From: Henriciella sp.
Lineage (GTDB): Bacteria; Pseudomonadota; Alphaproteobacteria; Caulobacterales; Hyphomonadaceae
Direction of reading: 5' to 3'
Length of the DNA: 64,000 bases
Assembly: GCF_029937755.1 (NCBI RefSeq)
Contig: NZ_JAPYPG010000004.1
Span: 355,366-419,365, forward strand
Shown here: positions 53,655-63,946 of the stretch, piece after piece
How positions within the stretch are numbered: the first letter of the stretch is position 1
Layout of the letters: every line of letters begins with the position of its first letter
Notes under the pieces: generated by a model
What the model saw: only the letters and a program-made list of their open reading frames with translations
What the model was told of the DNA's origin: nothing
Databases searched by the model: none
Position numbers and translations under genes: made by a program

Positions 53655-54119
53655 CTAAAGGCTGGCGCGCAGCATCCAGGCGGCTTTTTCGGCTGCGGCG
53701 GCCCGCTGCGTCAGAAGATCGGCCGTCACCGCATCATCGCCATCCTCGGCAGTATTCACGCCATCGCGGGCAACCTGGGCAATCGTCTCATGCCCGCGGA
53801 CAAGGTTGTTGATCATGTCCTCGGCATCCGGGACGCCATTGTCCGGCTTGATGGTCGCATAGGACGCGATCTCATCGCTTGAGGCGGGAGCATATTCGCC
53901 CAGGGCGCGGATGCGTTCGGCAAGCTCATCAAGCGCCTGCCAGAGCTCGGTGTATTGCTCCATGAACAGCTCGTGCAGCGCCTTGAAGCGCGGGCCAGTG
54001 ACGTTCCAGTGATATCCGTGCGTCTTGAAGTAGAGCGCATAGGTCTCGCCCAGCACCTTGCGAAGCGCTTCGATGGACGCGGAGCGGTCTTTCTTGTCCA
54101 ATCCAACATCAATAGCCAT
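53655..54119 (-). CDS. dps: Dps/ferritin-like DNA-protection protein
   Basis: 154 residues from the ATG at 54119, preceded by AAAGGAG. The ferritin-like four-helix bundle shows the ferroxidase ligands in YFKTHGYHWNVTGPRF and FMEQYTELWQALDELAERIR. Dps dodecamers store iron and shield DNA from peroxide. The 5' leader has a GGGAGC/GCTCCC hairpin (54165-54186) and a very AT-rich region further up (54191-54240), fitting a regulated stress promoter. Confidence 0.92.
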   Translation of the reverse strand: MAIDVGLDKKDRSASIEALRKVLGETYALYFKTHGYHWNVTGPRFKALHELFMEQYTELWQALDELAERIRALGEYAPASSDEIASYATIKPDNGVPDAEDMINNLVRGHETIAQVARDGVNTAEDGDDAVTADLLTQRAAAAEKAAWMLRASL

Positions 54120-54164
54120 CAGGTAGTCTCCTTTGAATTCAGGTGATTTACTAATGGAGATATG

Positions 54165-54186
54165 GGGAGCTCCTATCGGGGCTCCC
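54165..54186 (-). promoter_or_regulatory. Hairpin in dps leader region
   Basis: GGGAGC (54165-54170) and GCTCCC (54181-54186) form a 6-bp stem with a 10-nt loop, about 45 bp upstream of the dps ATG. It could lie in the 5' UTR. Function unproven. Confidence 0.4.
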
Positions 54187-54211
54187 AATCGATATTGAGC
54201 CAACTATATAT

Positions 54212-54239
54212 AAAAGCAATCTATATGAAAATTGCTTTT
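54212..54239 (-). promoter_or_regulatory. AT-rich dyad between aminotransferase and dps
   Basis: AAAAGCAAT (54212-54220) and ATTGCTTTT (54231-54239) are perfect 9-bp arms around ten bases. On the minus strand it follows the aminotransferase stop and precedes dps. It may be a weak terminator or a dps operator; the sequence is far more AT-rich than its surroundings. Confidence 0.45.
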
Positions 54240-54251
54240 CATTCGCAGCGC

Positions 54252-55616
<1,365 letters not shown>

Positions 55617-55635
55617 TTATTAACCGGTTACGACA

Positions 55636-55953
55636 ATGTCTGGCATTGCTGCACTCCTGAACGTGTCGAGCGTCGACATGCTACTGCGCCGTCTCCGGCA
55701 GGAGGCGCATTACTGGTGGCGCGAGGGCGAGCTCTGGTTTGCGAGCCGGAGTGATGGCGAACAGGTGGTCATCGCTTGCGTCTTTATCCTCCTGCTCCTG
55801 ATGCTGATCATCCGCATGTCCATGCGTGGCAAGGATCCGGGGGGCACCAGCCGGCAGTTCGGCAGCTCCATCCTGATGGTAACGGTGTTTGCCTTCGGCC
55901 TTGGCTGGATGCTCGACAGCGGCGCGGGCACACTCGGCTTCATCTTCCAGTAG
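55636..55953 (+). CDS. Small membrane protein
   Basis: 105 residues. Two membrane helices, near residues 43-60 (VVIACVFILLLLMLIIRM) and 76-95, flank a short positively charged loop (RGKDPGGTSRQFG). The N-terminus is amphipathic. Upstream of uvrC by 63 bp and on the same strand. I cannot name the family. Confidence 0.65.
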   Translation: MSGIAALLNVSSVDMLLRRLRQEAHYWWREGELWFASRSDGEQVVIACVFILLLLMLIIRMSMRGKDPGGTSRQFGSSILMVTVFAFGLGWMLDSGAGTLGFIFQ

Positions 55954-56016
55954 CAAACCCGGCCTTCCGCAGCACCGCGGCTAGGCGTCGGCGCCGACAC
56001 AACCTAGATTGCCCCC

Positions 56017-57906
56017 ATGCCGGAGACCGCATCATCAAAGCCCGTCAGGCGCGGCGTCGATGTCATCAAGGACAATCTGAAACGCCTGCCCGCAAAGCCG
56101 GGCGTCTATCGCATGTTCGGCGCGAAGGACGAGGTCCTTTATGTGGGCAAGGCCCGCAACCTGAAGGCGCGTGTCTCCAATTATGCCCGGCTCGGCGGCC
56201 ATACCCAGCGCATCGCGGCGATGATCGCCCTGACGGCGCGGATGGAGTTCGTCGTCACCGAGACGGAAACCGAGGCCCTTCTGCTCGAGGCGAGCCTCAT
56301 CAAGTCACTGAAGCCACGCTTCAACATCCTGCTGCGCGACGACAAGTCGTTTCCCTACATCCTGATCCGGCGTGATCATGACTATCCGCAGATCCTGAAA
56401 TACCGCGGCTCCAAAAAGGACCGGGGCGACTATTTCGGCCCGTTCGCCAGCGCGAGCGCCGTGACCCGCACCCTCGACACGCTGCAGAAAGCGTTCCTGC
56501 TGAGGACCTGCGAGGACAGTGTGTTCTCCGGGCGCACGAGGCCGTGCATGCTGCACCAGATCAAGCGCTGCTCGGCGCCTTGTGTCGGTCTCGTCAGCGA
56601 AGAGGAATACACACATCTCTCCGATCAGGCGGCCAATTTCCTCAAAGGCAAAAGCGGTGACCTGCAAGCCGAACTCGCCAGGGAGATGGACGACGCCGCC
56701 GAGGCGATGGATTTCGAACGGGCTGCCAGCCTGCGCGACCGTATCCGCGCGCTCGCTCATGTCCGCGCCCAGCAGGACGTCAATCCGGACGGCATCGAAG
56801 AAGCCGACATCTTTGCCATTGCCATGGAAGGCGGCCAGTCAGCCGTGCAGGTCTTCTTCATCCGGGCCGGCCAGAACTGGGGCGCCACGATCCACTTCCC
56901 GCGCCATGAAAAGGAGCAGACCGCCAGCGAAATCCTCTCGGCCTTCCTGGTGCAGTTCTATGACAAGCGCCCGCCACCAAAACTCATCCTGACCAATGAG
57001 GCGCCGGACCAGGATGTCCTGATCGCCGATGCGCTGGAGCTGAAGGCAGGCCGCAAGGTCGAGATCCGCGCCCCGCAACGCGGCGACAAGCGCGAACTCG
57101 TCGCCCAGGCAAGCCGCAATGCCGCCGAGGCCCTGTCACGAAAGCTGGCAGAGGCGGCAAGCCAGCAGCGGCTCCTCAACGATCTCGCCAAGGCCTTCGA
57201 CCTGACCGAGGCACCCACACGGATCGAGGTCTACGACAACAGCCATATCCAGGGGTCGAATGCCGTTGGCGGCATGGTGGTCGCCGGGCAGGAAGGCTTC
57301 ATCAAGGGCCAGTACCGGAAGTTCAACATCAAGGACAAGGCGCTCGAGCCCGGAGACGATTACGGCATGATGCGGGAAGTGATGCGCCGTCGCTTCAAGC
57401 GCCTGCTGAAGGAAGCCGACGAGGCCGGCAGACCGATCCGTGAGCTGGAGACCTATCCCGATCTCGTCCTGATCGATGGTGGGATGGGCCAGCTCAGCGC
57501 GACCCTGGAAACGCTCGACGAACTCGGTCTCGGCCCGGAGGACATCACGCTTGTCTCAATCGCCAAGGGTCCGGACCGCAATGCCGGGCGTGAAAAATTT
57601 TTCCGGCCGAACCGCGCGCCATTCACCTTGCCGCCCGATACACCTGTGCTGTACTATCTGCAACGTCTGCGTGATGAAGCTCACCGTTGGGCCATCGGTG
57701 CCCATCGATCAAAAAGATCGTCAGAAATCAAGGCTTCGCCCCTGGATGAGATTGACGGGATCGGCCCGGCGCGCAAAAAAGCTCTTCTACACCGCTTTGG
57801 GTCGGCGAAAGGTGTCTCCCGGGCGAAACTCGCAGATCTCGAAGATGTTGAGGGCATCAATCGCGCCCTGGCAGAAAGGATATATGGTCATTTCAATGGG
57901 GGTTGA
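56017..57906 (+). CDS. uvrC: Excinuclease ABC subunit C
   Basis: 629 residues. N-terminal GIY-YIG nuclease (GVYRMFGAKDEVLYVGKARNL), UVR motif near residue 205, C-terminal RNase H-like nuclease (YDNSHIQGSNAVGG; VLIDGGMGQL), and a tandem helix-hairpin-helix at the end. It makes both incisions in nucleotide excision repair with UvrAB. Followed by pgsA after 6 bp, a common alphaproteobacterial pairing. Confidence 0.96.
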   Translation: MPETASSKPVRRGVDVIKDNLKRLPAKPGVYRMFGAKDEVLYVGKARNLKARVSNYARLGGHTQRIAAMIALTARMEFVVTETETEALLLEASLIKSLKPRFNILLRDDKSFPYILIRRDHDYPQILKYRGSKKDRGDYFGPFASASAVTRTLDTLQKAFLLRTCEDSVFSGRTRPCMLHQIKRCSAPCVGLVSEEEYTHLSDQAANFLKGKSGDLQAELAREMDDAAEAMDFERAASLRDRIRALAHVRAQQDVNPDGIEEADIFAIAMEGGQSAVQVFFIRAGQNWGATIHFPRHEKEQTASEILSAFLVQFYDKRPPPKLILTNEAPDQDVLIADALELKAGRKVEIRAPQRGDKRELVAQASRNAAEALSRKLAEAASQQRLLNDLAKAFDLTEAPTRIEVYDNSHIQGSNAVGGMVVAGQEGFIKGQYRKFNIKDKALEPGDDYGMMREVMRRRFKRLLKEADEAGRPIRELETYPDLVLIDGGMGQLSATLETLDELGLGPEDITLVSIAKGPDRNAGREKFFRPNRAPFTLPPDTPVLYYLQRLRDEAHRWAIGAHRSKRSSEIKASPLDEIDGIGPARKKALLHRFGSAKGVSRAKLADLEDVEGINRALAERIYGHFNGG

Positions 57907-57912
57907 TCAGGC

Positions 57913-58533
57913 ATGTCATTGAAATGGCTTCCCAATACCGTCACGGCGCTGCGCTGCGTCTTCGCGATCATCGTCGGTTACGCCATCCTGCGGATGGATG
58001 GGGACATGCGCGCCGCCCGGGAAGCCGGTTTCTGGGCCTTCGTTCCGTTTATCCTGTTTGCGGTGACAGCCCTCACAGACTGGGTCGATGGCATGCTGGC
58101 CCGGAGCCTGAACGCCGAGTCACAGTTTGGGGCACGGCTCGACCCGATCGCCGACAAGCTGCTCACAGCCTCCTCCCTGCTGGCGCTGGCTCACATCGAG
58201 GGCTGGGCCTGGTACATGATGTTGCCCGCAATCATCATTATCGGACGGGACTTCCTGCTCACGGCCATGCGCGAAGCGCTGGGCAATCCAACGACACTAA
58301 AAGTCTCCATGGCGGCGAAATGGAAAACGACCATTGTCCTGACCGCAATCGGCCTGACGCTCTTTGCCATGGCGTTCAGTCAGTTCGTCTACGATGCCGA
58401 GAGAATGTCACTTCTCTGGATTGCGTCACGTGGCCCGCTCATCCTTGGCTTGCTGGGTATCTGGGTGGCCGCCGTGTTGTCCGTCATCACAGCCATCGAC
58501 TATGTATCGGCTGCCGGGAAGGATGCCGGCTGA
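57913..58533 (+). CDS. pgsA: CDP-diacylglycerol-glycerol-3-phosphate 3-phosphatidyltransferase
   Basis: 206 residues with several membrane helices. The CDP-alcohol phosphotransferase motif DWVDGMLARSLNAESQFG...LDPIADK is complete. It makes phosphatidylglycerol phosphate. No moaD/moaE genes follow, although they often do in relatives; the 118 bp to the next gene hold nothing obvious. Confidence 0.94.
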   Translation: MSLKWLPNTVTALRCVFAIIVGYAILRMDGDMRAAREAGFWAFVPFILFAVTALTDWVDGMLARSLNAESQFGARLDPIADKLLTASSLLALAHIEGWAWYMMLPAIIIIGRDFLLTAMREALGNPTTLKVSMAAKWKTTIVLTAIGLTLFAMAFSQFVYDAERMSLLWIASRGPLILGLLGIWVAAVLSVITAIDYVSAAGKDAG

Positions 58534-58651
58534 AGGCTTATCGCCAGGGTCAGCGCAAAGAGCAGTCACGAAGACTTTACCGTGCTTGCCGCCGGGCCGA
58601 GGCCATTCTAGGCAACGGCGAGTTTTGCATCCCAATCGCCAGGAAACCTGA

Positions 58652-59329
58652 ATGAAACTGCCAATCCACGTCCTCGCCATCCTGTTGATATCAATGTCTT
58701 TCGGGCTGGCCCCGACGGCGGCCCAGACGGCCGGTGCAGATGCCGCGACTGATCAGCAGGACACCCGCAGCGATGCCGAACGCGTGCGTGATGCCATCCA
58801 GAACGATCCGCTGGCGCCGACCGTGGCGCCGGAAAACCATGACGTCACCATCGTCATGTATTCGGATTATCAGTGCCCATACTGCCGCAAGATGCAGCCT
58901 GTCCTCGAAGCCCTGATGGAGAAGGACGAGAAGGTCCGGCTCGTCTATCGCGACTGGCCAATTTTCGGCGAAGTGTCGGAACGCGCCGCCCGCGCCGCCA
59001 TTGCCGCGCAATTCCAGGGCAAACACGAAGCCTTCCATGGCGCTCTCATGCGCTCGAACGGCAAGCTGAGCTTCGGAAAGATCCGCGATACCGCAGACGA
59101 GGCGGGTATCGACTGGGACCAGCTCAAATCCGACATGGTGACCCACAAGGATGAGATCGATGCACTGCTGGAACGCTCGCGCATACAGGCCACGCTGCTT
59201 GGCTTTTCAGGCACGCCCGGCCTGATGGTTGGCCCGCTCCGCTTCGGCGGTGCGCTTGATCTGCAATACCTGGAGACGGCGGTCGAGCAGGCCCGCAAGG
59301 TCGATAACAAGAAGCAGTCTGACGAATAG
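58652..59329 (+). CDS. Exported DsbA-family thioredoxin-fold protein
   Basis: 225 residues. A signal peptide (MKLPIHVLAILLISMSFGLAPTAAQ) is followed by a DsbA/BdbD-like fold. Active site CPYCRK (near residue 76), cis-Pro loop GTPGL near the C-terminus. It is probably a periplasmic disulfide oxidase or isomerase. It converges on the NUDIX gene with adjacent stops. Confidence 0.9.
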   Translation: MKLPIHVLAILLISMSFGLAPTAAQTAGADAATDQQDTRSDAERVRDAIQNDPLAPTVAPENHDVTIVMYSDYQCPYCRKMQPVLEALMEKDEKVRLVYRDWPIFGEVSERAARAAIAAQFQGKHEAFHGALMRSNGKLSFGKIRDTADEAGIDWDQLKSDMVTHKDEIDALLERSRIQATLLGFSGTPGLMVGPLRFGGALDLQYLETAVEQARKVDNKKQSDE

Positions 59330-59331
59330 GC

Positions 59332-59790
59332 CTACCAGTGACCGTCATTCGGGCCGCCGTCATAGAGTTCGGCTAGGCGGCGTGCGGTCCCGGGCGTCGC
59401 ATCATCCGGCGGAGCAAGCGGGTCTGTCCAGACAATCTCCGATATCTCGCCTGCACTGTCGGTCGCGCAGTCCGTCCAGGCCTCGGCGCTGACGCGATAG
59501 AGAATGACGTGATCGTTCCGGAAGACGCGGTGGTTGGAATAGATGCCGACCATTTCAGGTTCGGTGAGCGGCTTTACGCCAGCTTCTTCGGCCAGTTCGC
59601 GCAATAGCGCCTGCATGACGGTTTCCCCGCGCTCGACGCCGCCGCCGGGAAAATAGAGCCCACGGGTATAGGTGTGTCTTACGAGCAGAACCTGACCTTC
59701 CCGGTTCTCGACAACGCCCCGTGCGCCGAGCGTCATTGGCCGCGACAGGCGGAACCAAGTCTGGAAAAGACGGGTACGAAAGCTGGACAC
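59332..59790 (-). CDS. NUDIX hydrolase
   Basis: 152 residues from the GTG at 59790 (GGAG 9 nt upstream); a TTG at 59799 is too close to that site. The Nudix box GGVERGETVMQALLRELAEEAG is intact as GX5EX7REUXEEXGU. It hydrolyses nucleoside diphosphate-linked compounds; substrate unknown. Confidence 0.9.
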   Translation of the reverse strand: MSSFRTRLFQTWFRLSRPMTLGARGVVENREGQVLLVRHTYTRGLYFPGGGVERGETVMQALLRELAEEAGVKPLTEPEMVGIYSNHRVFRNDHVILYRVSAEAWTDCATDSAGEISEIVWTDPLAPPDDATPGTARRLAELYDGGPNDGHW

Positions 59791-59880
59791 GCGAAGCAAC
59801 TCCAGTGAAATCAGGGCTCGCCAAAGGCTGAAACACAGTCTATCAAGCGCCGCAACGCTTTGAATTCAGGGGAGCTACCA

Positions 59881-59961
59881 ATGTTCGCAATCATCGCAAT
59901 TGGCGTGACAGTCGCCATTTTCGGACTGCTGAACCTGATCGACTATCGCCGCCTGGACTAA
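59881..59961 (+). CDS. 26-residue membrane microprotein
   Basis: ATG at 59881, preceded by AGGGGAG at good spacing, to TAA at 59959-59961. The product is one hydrophobic helix (FAIIAIGVTVAIFGLLNLI) ending in DYRRLD. It is 16 bp ahead of the antiporter gene. The strong ribosome site and operon position make it likely real; no homologue is known to me. Confidence 0.6.
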   Translation: MFAIIAIGVTVAIFGLLNLIDYRRLD

Positions 59962-59977
59962 ATCGACAGGGTGATAT

Positions 59978-60967
59978 TTGCCTGAAGCCGGACTTCTTGC
60001 AGCGCTTATAGGCGGCCTCGTCATTCTTGCCCTGGCGGGCGACTTCCTCGTCATCGGCGCCGTTTCGCTTGCGCGCCGGATCGGGATTTCTCCGCTAGTG
60101 GCGGGCATCCTTATTGTCGGCTTCGGCACGTCTGCACCGGAAATGGTTGTCTCGCTGAACGCCTCCCTGCGAGGCGATCCGGGGCTGGCGCTGGGCAATA
60201 TTGTCGGCTCCAACATTGCCAATGTCTGGCTTGTTCTGGTCGCCCCGGCCCTGATCATGCCGCTCGTGGTGCGCCAGTTCGGGCTTCGCCGTTCCTACTG
60301 GATCATGCTGGCGGCCACCGCGGCCTGGATTGGCTGGACGGCCTATTTCCCTCTCACACCGCTCTTTGGCCTCGGCCTCCTCATCGGGCTCATCATCTAC
60401 TGCCTGCTGATGCTATGGTGGACATCCGACGCCGTGAAGAAGGGCATCGATGTCGGCCTTGAAGACGATGACAATCCACAGGGCACATTCGCCATGGCCG
60501 CCAGCCTGCTGGTTGGCATCATCGGCCTGCCGCTGGGCGCGCACCTCATCGTCGAGGGCGGCGTGGGTATTGCCCGACAATATGACGTTCCGGAAGAAGT
60601 CATCGGCCTGACCATCCTCGCGCTCGGCACCTCCCTGCCGGAACTTGGCGCAGGCCTGGCCGCTGCCTTCCGCCGACATGGCGAAGTCATCGTCGGCAAT
60701 GTCATCGGGTCGAACATTTTCAACCTGCTGGGCGCCGGCGCCCTGGTCGCCATGTTCGGACCGACAGATCTGGCGCCGACCTTCCTGCGGTTCGATCACT
60801 GGGCGATGGGCGCAGCCGCGATCACGCTCGGCCTGTTCGTGATCCCGCACGGCAAGATCACCCGGCTTGCCGCCCTTGCCATCGCGCTGGTCTATTGCAT
60901 CTACATCTATGGACTCGTGAACGGCTGGAACATCACCGGCGAAGTGGAACGGCTTATTCGTGGCTGA
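59978..60967 (+). CDS. Calcium/sodium antiporter (CaCA family)
   Basis: 329 residues, TTG start (AGGGTG 4 nt upstream). Ten or eleven membrane helices. The paired alpha repeats are GFGTSAPEMVVSLNASLRG...NIVGSNIAN and ALGTSLPELGAGLAAAFR...NVIGSNIFN, with the ion-binding Glu in each. Exchanges Ca2+ for Na+ or H+ at the inner membrane. Overlaps the next gene by 8 nt. Confidence 0.92.
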   Translation: MPEAGLLAALIGGLVILALAGDFLVIGAVSLARRIGISPLVAGILIVGFGTSAPEMVVSLNASLRGDPGLALGNIVGSNIANVWLVLVAPALIMPLVVRQFGLRRSYWIMLAATAAWIGWTAYFPLTPLFGLGLLIGLIIYCLLMLWWTSDAVKKGIDVGLEDDDNPQGTFAMAASLLVGIIGLPLGAHLIVEGGVGIARQYDVPEEVIGLTILALGTSLPELGAGLAAAFRRHGEVIVGNVIGSNIFNLLGAGALVAMFGPTDLAPTFLRFDHWAMGAAAITLGLFVIPHGKITRLAALAIALVYCIYIYGLVNGWNITGEVERLIRG

Positions 60968-61724
60968 TGGAAGTGACGCAAAACGCGCCCTGATCACAGG
61001 TGCCGGCAAACGGATTGGCCGGGCGCTGGCAGAAGCGCTGGGCGAAGATGGGTGGAGCGTTGCCGTGCATTACCGCTCCTCGGCCAAAGGTGCGGAAGAG
61101 GCCGCCAGCGCCATTGAGGCAGCCGGTGGCCAGGCCGTCATCGTGCAGGGCGATCTCATCGAAGAGAAAGACCTGAAGGCGCTCGTCCCCGCGGCGGCAG
61201 GCAAGCTTGGCGGGCCACTTACCCTGCTCGTCAATTCCGCCTCGACCTTCGAGGAAGACACAGCCCGCGATCATGACCGTCAGAGCTGGGATCTGCACTT
61301 CGACGCAAACTTGCGCGCGCCTATCGCCCTCTCCCAGGCCTTTGCCAACGCCCTGCCCGGCGCCCAGAAGGGCCTCGTCATCAACCTGATCGACCAGCGG
61401 GTCTGGAAACTCAATCCGCAATTCTTCACTTATACGCTCTCCAAGGCCGCCCTGCTCACCGCGACGCAAACCCTGGCCCAGGCGCTGGCCCCGAATATTC
61501 GCGTGAATGGTATCGGCCCCGGCCCAACGCTGAAGAGCGTCCACCAGAGCGAGGAAGAATTCGAGGCTGAGCGGCGCGCGACGCTGACCGAAGAAGGCTC
61601 CCGGCCTGAAGAGATTGTCCGCGCCATGCGCTACCTGATCGCCGCCGACAGCGTGACCGGCCAGATGCTTGCGCCGGACGGCGGCCAGCATCTCATGTGG
61701 CAGACACCGGATACACAGGTCTGA
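60960..61724 (+). CDS. SDR, FolM/pteridine reductase-like
   Basis: 254 residues, GTG start. TGAGKRIG (the TGxxxRxG variant), NSAS in place of NNAG, and YTLSK catalytic motif are those of the PTR1/FolM branch, which reduces dihydro-pteridines. The assignment is by motif only. Overlaps the antiporter stop and its own stop overlaps the aldolase start, so all three are coupled. Confidence 0.85.
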   Translation: MADGSDAKRALITGAGKRIGRALAEALGEDGWSVAVHYRSSAKGAEEAASAIEAAGGQAVIVQGDLIEEKDLKALVPAAAGKLGGPLTLLVNSASTFEEDTARDHDRQSWDLHFDANLRAPIALSQAFANALPGAQKGLVINLIDQRVWKLNPQFFTYTLSKAALLTATQTLAQALAPNIRVNGIGPGPTLKSVHQSEEEFEAERRATLTEEGSRPEEIVRAMRYLIAADSVTGQMLAPDGGQHLMWQTPDTQV

Positions 61725-62746
61725 TGGATTTCTCTTCCGATACCGCCGCCCCGGCCCATCCGTCGGTTCTCGACGCCATGGCAAGCGCGAATGAAGGCCC
61801 GGCGACCAGCTATGGCAATGACGTCGTCACCGCCCGGCTGCGTACGGTGCTGGCCGAGGTTCTGGAAACCGATGATTTCGACTTCTGGCTCTGCGCCTCG
61901 GGCACGGCATCGAATGCGCTGGCGCTCTCCTGCTTCTGCCCGCCCACCGGCGCAATCCTCTGCCACGAGGAAGCCCACATCGCGCGCGATGAACGGGGCG
62001 CGCCTGAATTCTTTTCCGGTGGCGGCAAGCTGCAACTACTACCCGGGAATGGCGCGCAGATCGAGGAGCCAGCCCTGCGCGAAGCGCTGGCGGGGATCAA
62101 TCCCAGCTTCGTTCATGAGACCCCGGCGCATGTCCTCTCCCTGACCAACCTGACCGAAAGCGGAACCGCTTATCCGGCCGCAACGATCCAGCACTATACC
62201 GCGCTCGCAAAAGAGGCCGGGCTGAGCGTTCACCTGGATGGCGCCCGGCTCGCAAATGCACTGGTCCATACAGGCGCGACTCCAGCCGAGATGAGCTGGA
62301 AGGCCGGCGTCGACGTGCTCTGCCTCGGCCTCACAAAGACCGGCGCGATCGGCTGCGAGGTCATCATCCTGTTCGGGGAGTCGCGGTCGAAGTTCCCGGA
62401 ACTGAAGGCACGCGCCAAGCGCTCGGGCCATATGCCGCCAAAGATGCGATTTCTGGCCGCCCAGGCACTCGCCATGTTCGAAGACGGGCTGTGGCTGAAC
62501 CTTGCAGAGACCGCCAACCAGCGCGCCCGGCAGGTCGCCGATATCCTTTGCCGGCGCACCTCGACCGAGCTCGTCCAGCCGGTTCATGGCAATGAGATTT
62601 TCGTGCGCCTCGATGACGATATCGTGCAGGCTATGCGCGCGGCGGGGGCCGTCTTCTACCCCTGGCCCGGCGGAAGCTACCGGCTCGTCACCAGCTGGTG
62701 CACGCCGGAAGAAATGATCGACACGCTATCCGGCGTCGCTGTCTAG
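61724..62746 (+). CDS. Low-specificity L-threonine aldolase
   Basis: 340 residues from the ATG at 61724 (TGATG overlap with the SDR). Fold-type I PLP enzyme: SDTAAPAHPSVLDAM, HEEAHI, HLDGARLANALV, and LTKTGAIGCE, whose Lys binds PLP. Cleaves threonine/allo-threonine to glycine and acetaldehyde; the beta-eliminating-lyase family gives some doubt on substrate. Its last 21 bases overlap the convergent TetR gene. Confidence 0.88.
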   Translation: MDFSSDTAAPAHPSVLDAMASANEGPATSYGNDVVTARLRTVLAEVLETDDFDFWLCASGTASNALALSCFCPPTGAILCHEEAHIARDERGAPEFFSGGGKLQLLPGNGAQIEEPALREALAGINPSFVHETPAHVLSLTNLTESGTAYPAATIQHYTALAKEAGLSVHLDGARLANALVHTGATPAEMSWKAGVDVLCLGLTKTGAIGCEVIILFGESRSKFPELKARAKRSGHMPPKMRFLAAQALAMFEDGLWLNLAETANQRARQVADILCRRTSTELVQPVHGNEIFVRLDDDIVQAMRAAGAVFYPWPGGSYRLVTSWCTPEEMIDTLSGVAV

Positions 62747-63373
62747 CCCTTCGGGGTTTCTTTCCATGCCATCGAGTATCCAGTTGCGAACCAGCCCGAA
62801 ATACCAGTCCACATCGATAGGATTGTGCTCTGCGCCCTCGAGCAAATTCTGGTGGACGAGCATATATTGCGACGATGACATCAGCATCATCGCTGCCGCC
62901 CGTGCGCTCTGGTAGTTCGTCGGACCTCCCTTTGTCTTTACGAGCCGCTCGGCCAGCGCATCGACACTCGGCTCGATGATGTAATCAAGGTAGGCCTTGC
63001 GTGCTTCGGCATCCGACATGCTCTCGCGCATCCCGAACATATGCGCCTGGATGAAACGGGTGTTGGTCCGGAAATTACTGATCAGCGTGATATACTCTTC
63101 AACCGACTCTTCGATACTGCCGGACGGGGTCCGTGTGGCCTCCCGCATAAACGCCGACATCTCATTGAGGCGGGCCATGATCGCGACGATCACGCCGCTC
63201 CTGTCCTTGAAATAATGCCTGAGAGTGGGCTCCGAGGTCTCGGCCGCCATGGCAAGCTGACGGAAGGAAGGAAGCTCGACCCCTTCCTGCAAGACGAAGG
63301 CGGTCAGCTTGTCGATCAATGCATCCCGTTTTTCTGCAAAATCCTGATTCCGTGTGCCGGGCGGTCTCGGCAT
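62726..63373 (-). CDS. TetR-family regulator
   Basis: 215 residues. N-terminal HTH (KRDALIDKLTAFVLQEGVELPSFRQLAMAAETSEPTLRHYFKDRSGV) with a divergent spacing; C-terminal domain ~150 residues. No divergent target lies next to it: the 63374-63575 stretch holds no gene, only the tRNA further on. Ligand unknown. Confidence 0.88.
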   Translation of the reverse strand: MPRPPGTRNQDFAEKRDALIDKLTAFVLQEGVELPSFRQLAMAAETSEPTLRHYFKDRSGVIVAIMARLNEMSAFMREATRTPSGSIEESVEEYITLISNFRTNTRFIQAHMFGMRESMSDAEARKAYLDYIIEPSVDALAERLVKTKGGPTNYQSARAAAMMLMSSSQYMLVHQNLLEGAEHNPIDVDWYFGLVRNWILDGMERNPEGLDSDAG

Positions 63374-63575
63374 GGCTACTCCACTTTCCCTCGTCTAAAA
63401 ACAAGACCTAGCGTTGTAATGTCCCCCAGCAACTGATTCCAAGATCGCTCTACCCATAAGGCCCCCGGTGCCTGCTGGACAAGCGCAGACCGCTTGAAAC
63501 GGGCTCGCTCACCCGAACCTCGGCCTCACGCAGCCCGCTCAGAGACGCATCGATACGATTACAACGACAGGAAAA

Positions 63576-63659
63576 TGGTGCCAGGAGAGGACTCGAACCT
63601 CCACGGATTGCTCCACACGGACCTGAACCGTGCGCGTCTACCAGTTCCGCCACCTGGGC
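63576..63659 (-). tRNA. tRNA-Leu(CAG), acceptor stem one base short
   Basis: Read on the minus strand from 63659 to 63576, 84 nt, with encoded CCA. Anticodon CAG at 63625-63623 in a CACGG/CCGTG stem; T-arm GAGG-TTCGAGT-CCTC. The 5' acceptor strand GCCCAGG faces only CCTGGC, not the expected CCTGGGC, so one pair is lost or a C bulges out. The usual length for this isoacceptor would be 85 nt. Confidence 0.88.
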
Positions 63660-63946
63660 ATAGGGATCGGAAGGCGGGTTGATACGTCCGCAACTGCCTG
63701 ACGTCAACGCCGAATACCACTTGCCCGACTGTTGATTCAGGCCCCCGCAACAGACCGTCAGAAAACAGGCCTCTTTGCTTGCGCATTCGCCCGCAGCTGG
63801 ATGATCAACTTCCGCCAGCGGGCACCCTCGCCTGACATCGATGAGCGTGCCCGCACGCCTGAACATGTCGCGGCTCATGCGGGCCGGTTTTCAACAGATG
63901 AGAAGAAGGGCCGGGCCCGGATCGGAAGAAATGTGAATGGTTTCAA

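Noticed and set aside
58534..58651. Expected moaD/moaE after uvrC-pgsA
   Set aside because: The interval is too short and has no MoaD-like or MoaE-like frame.
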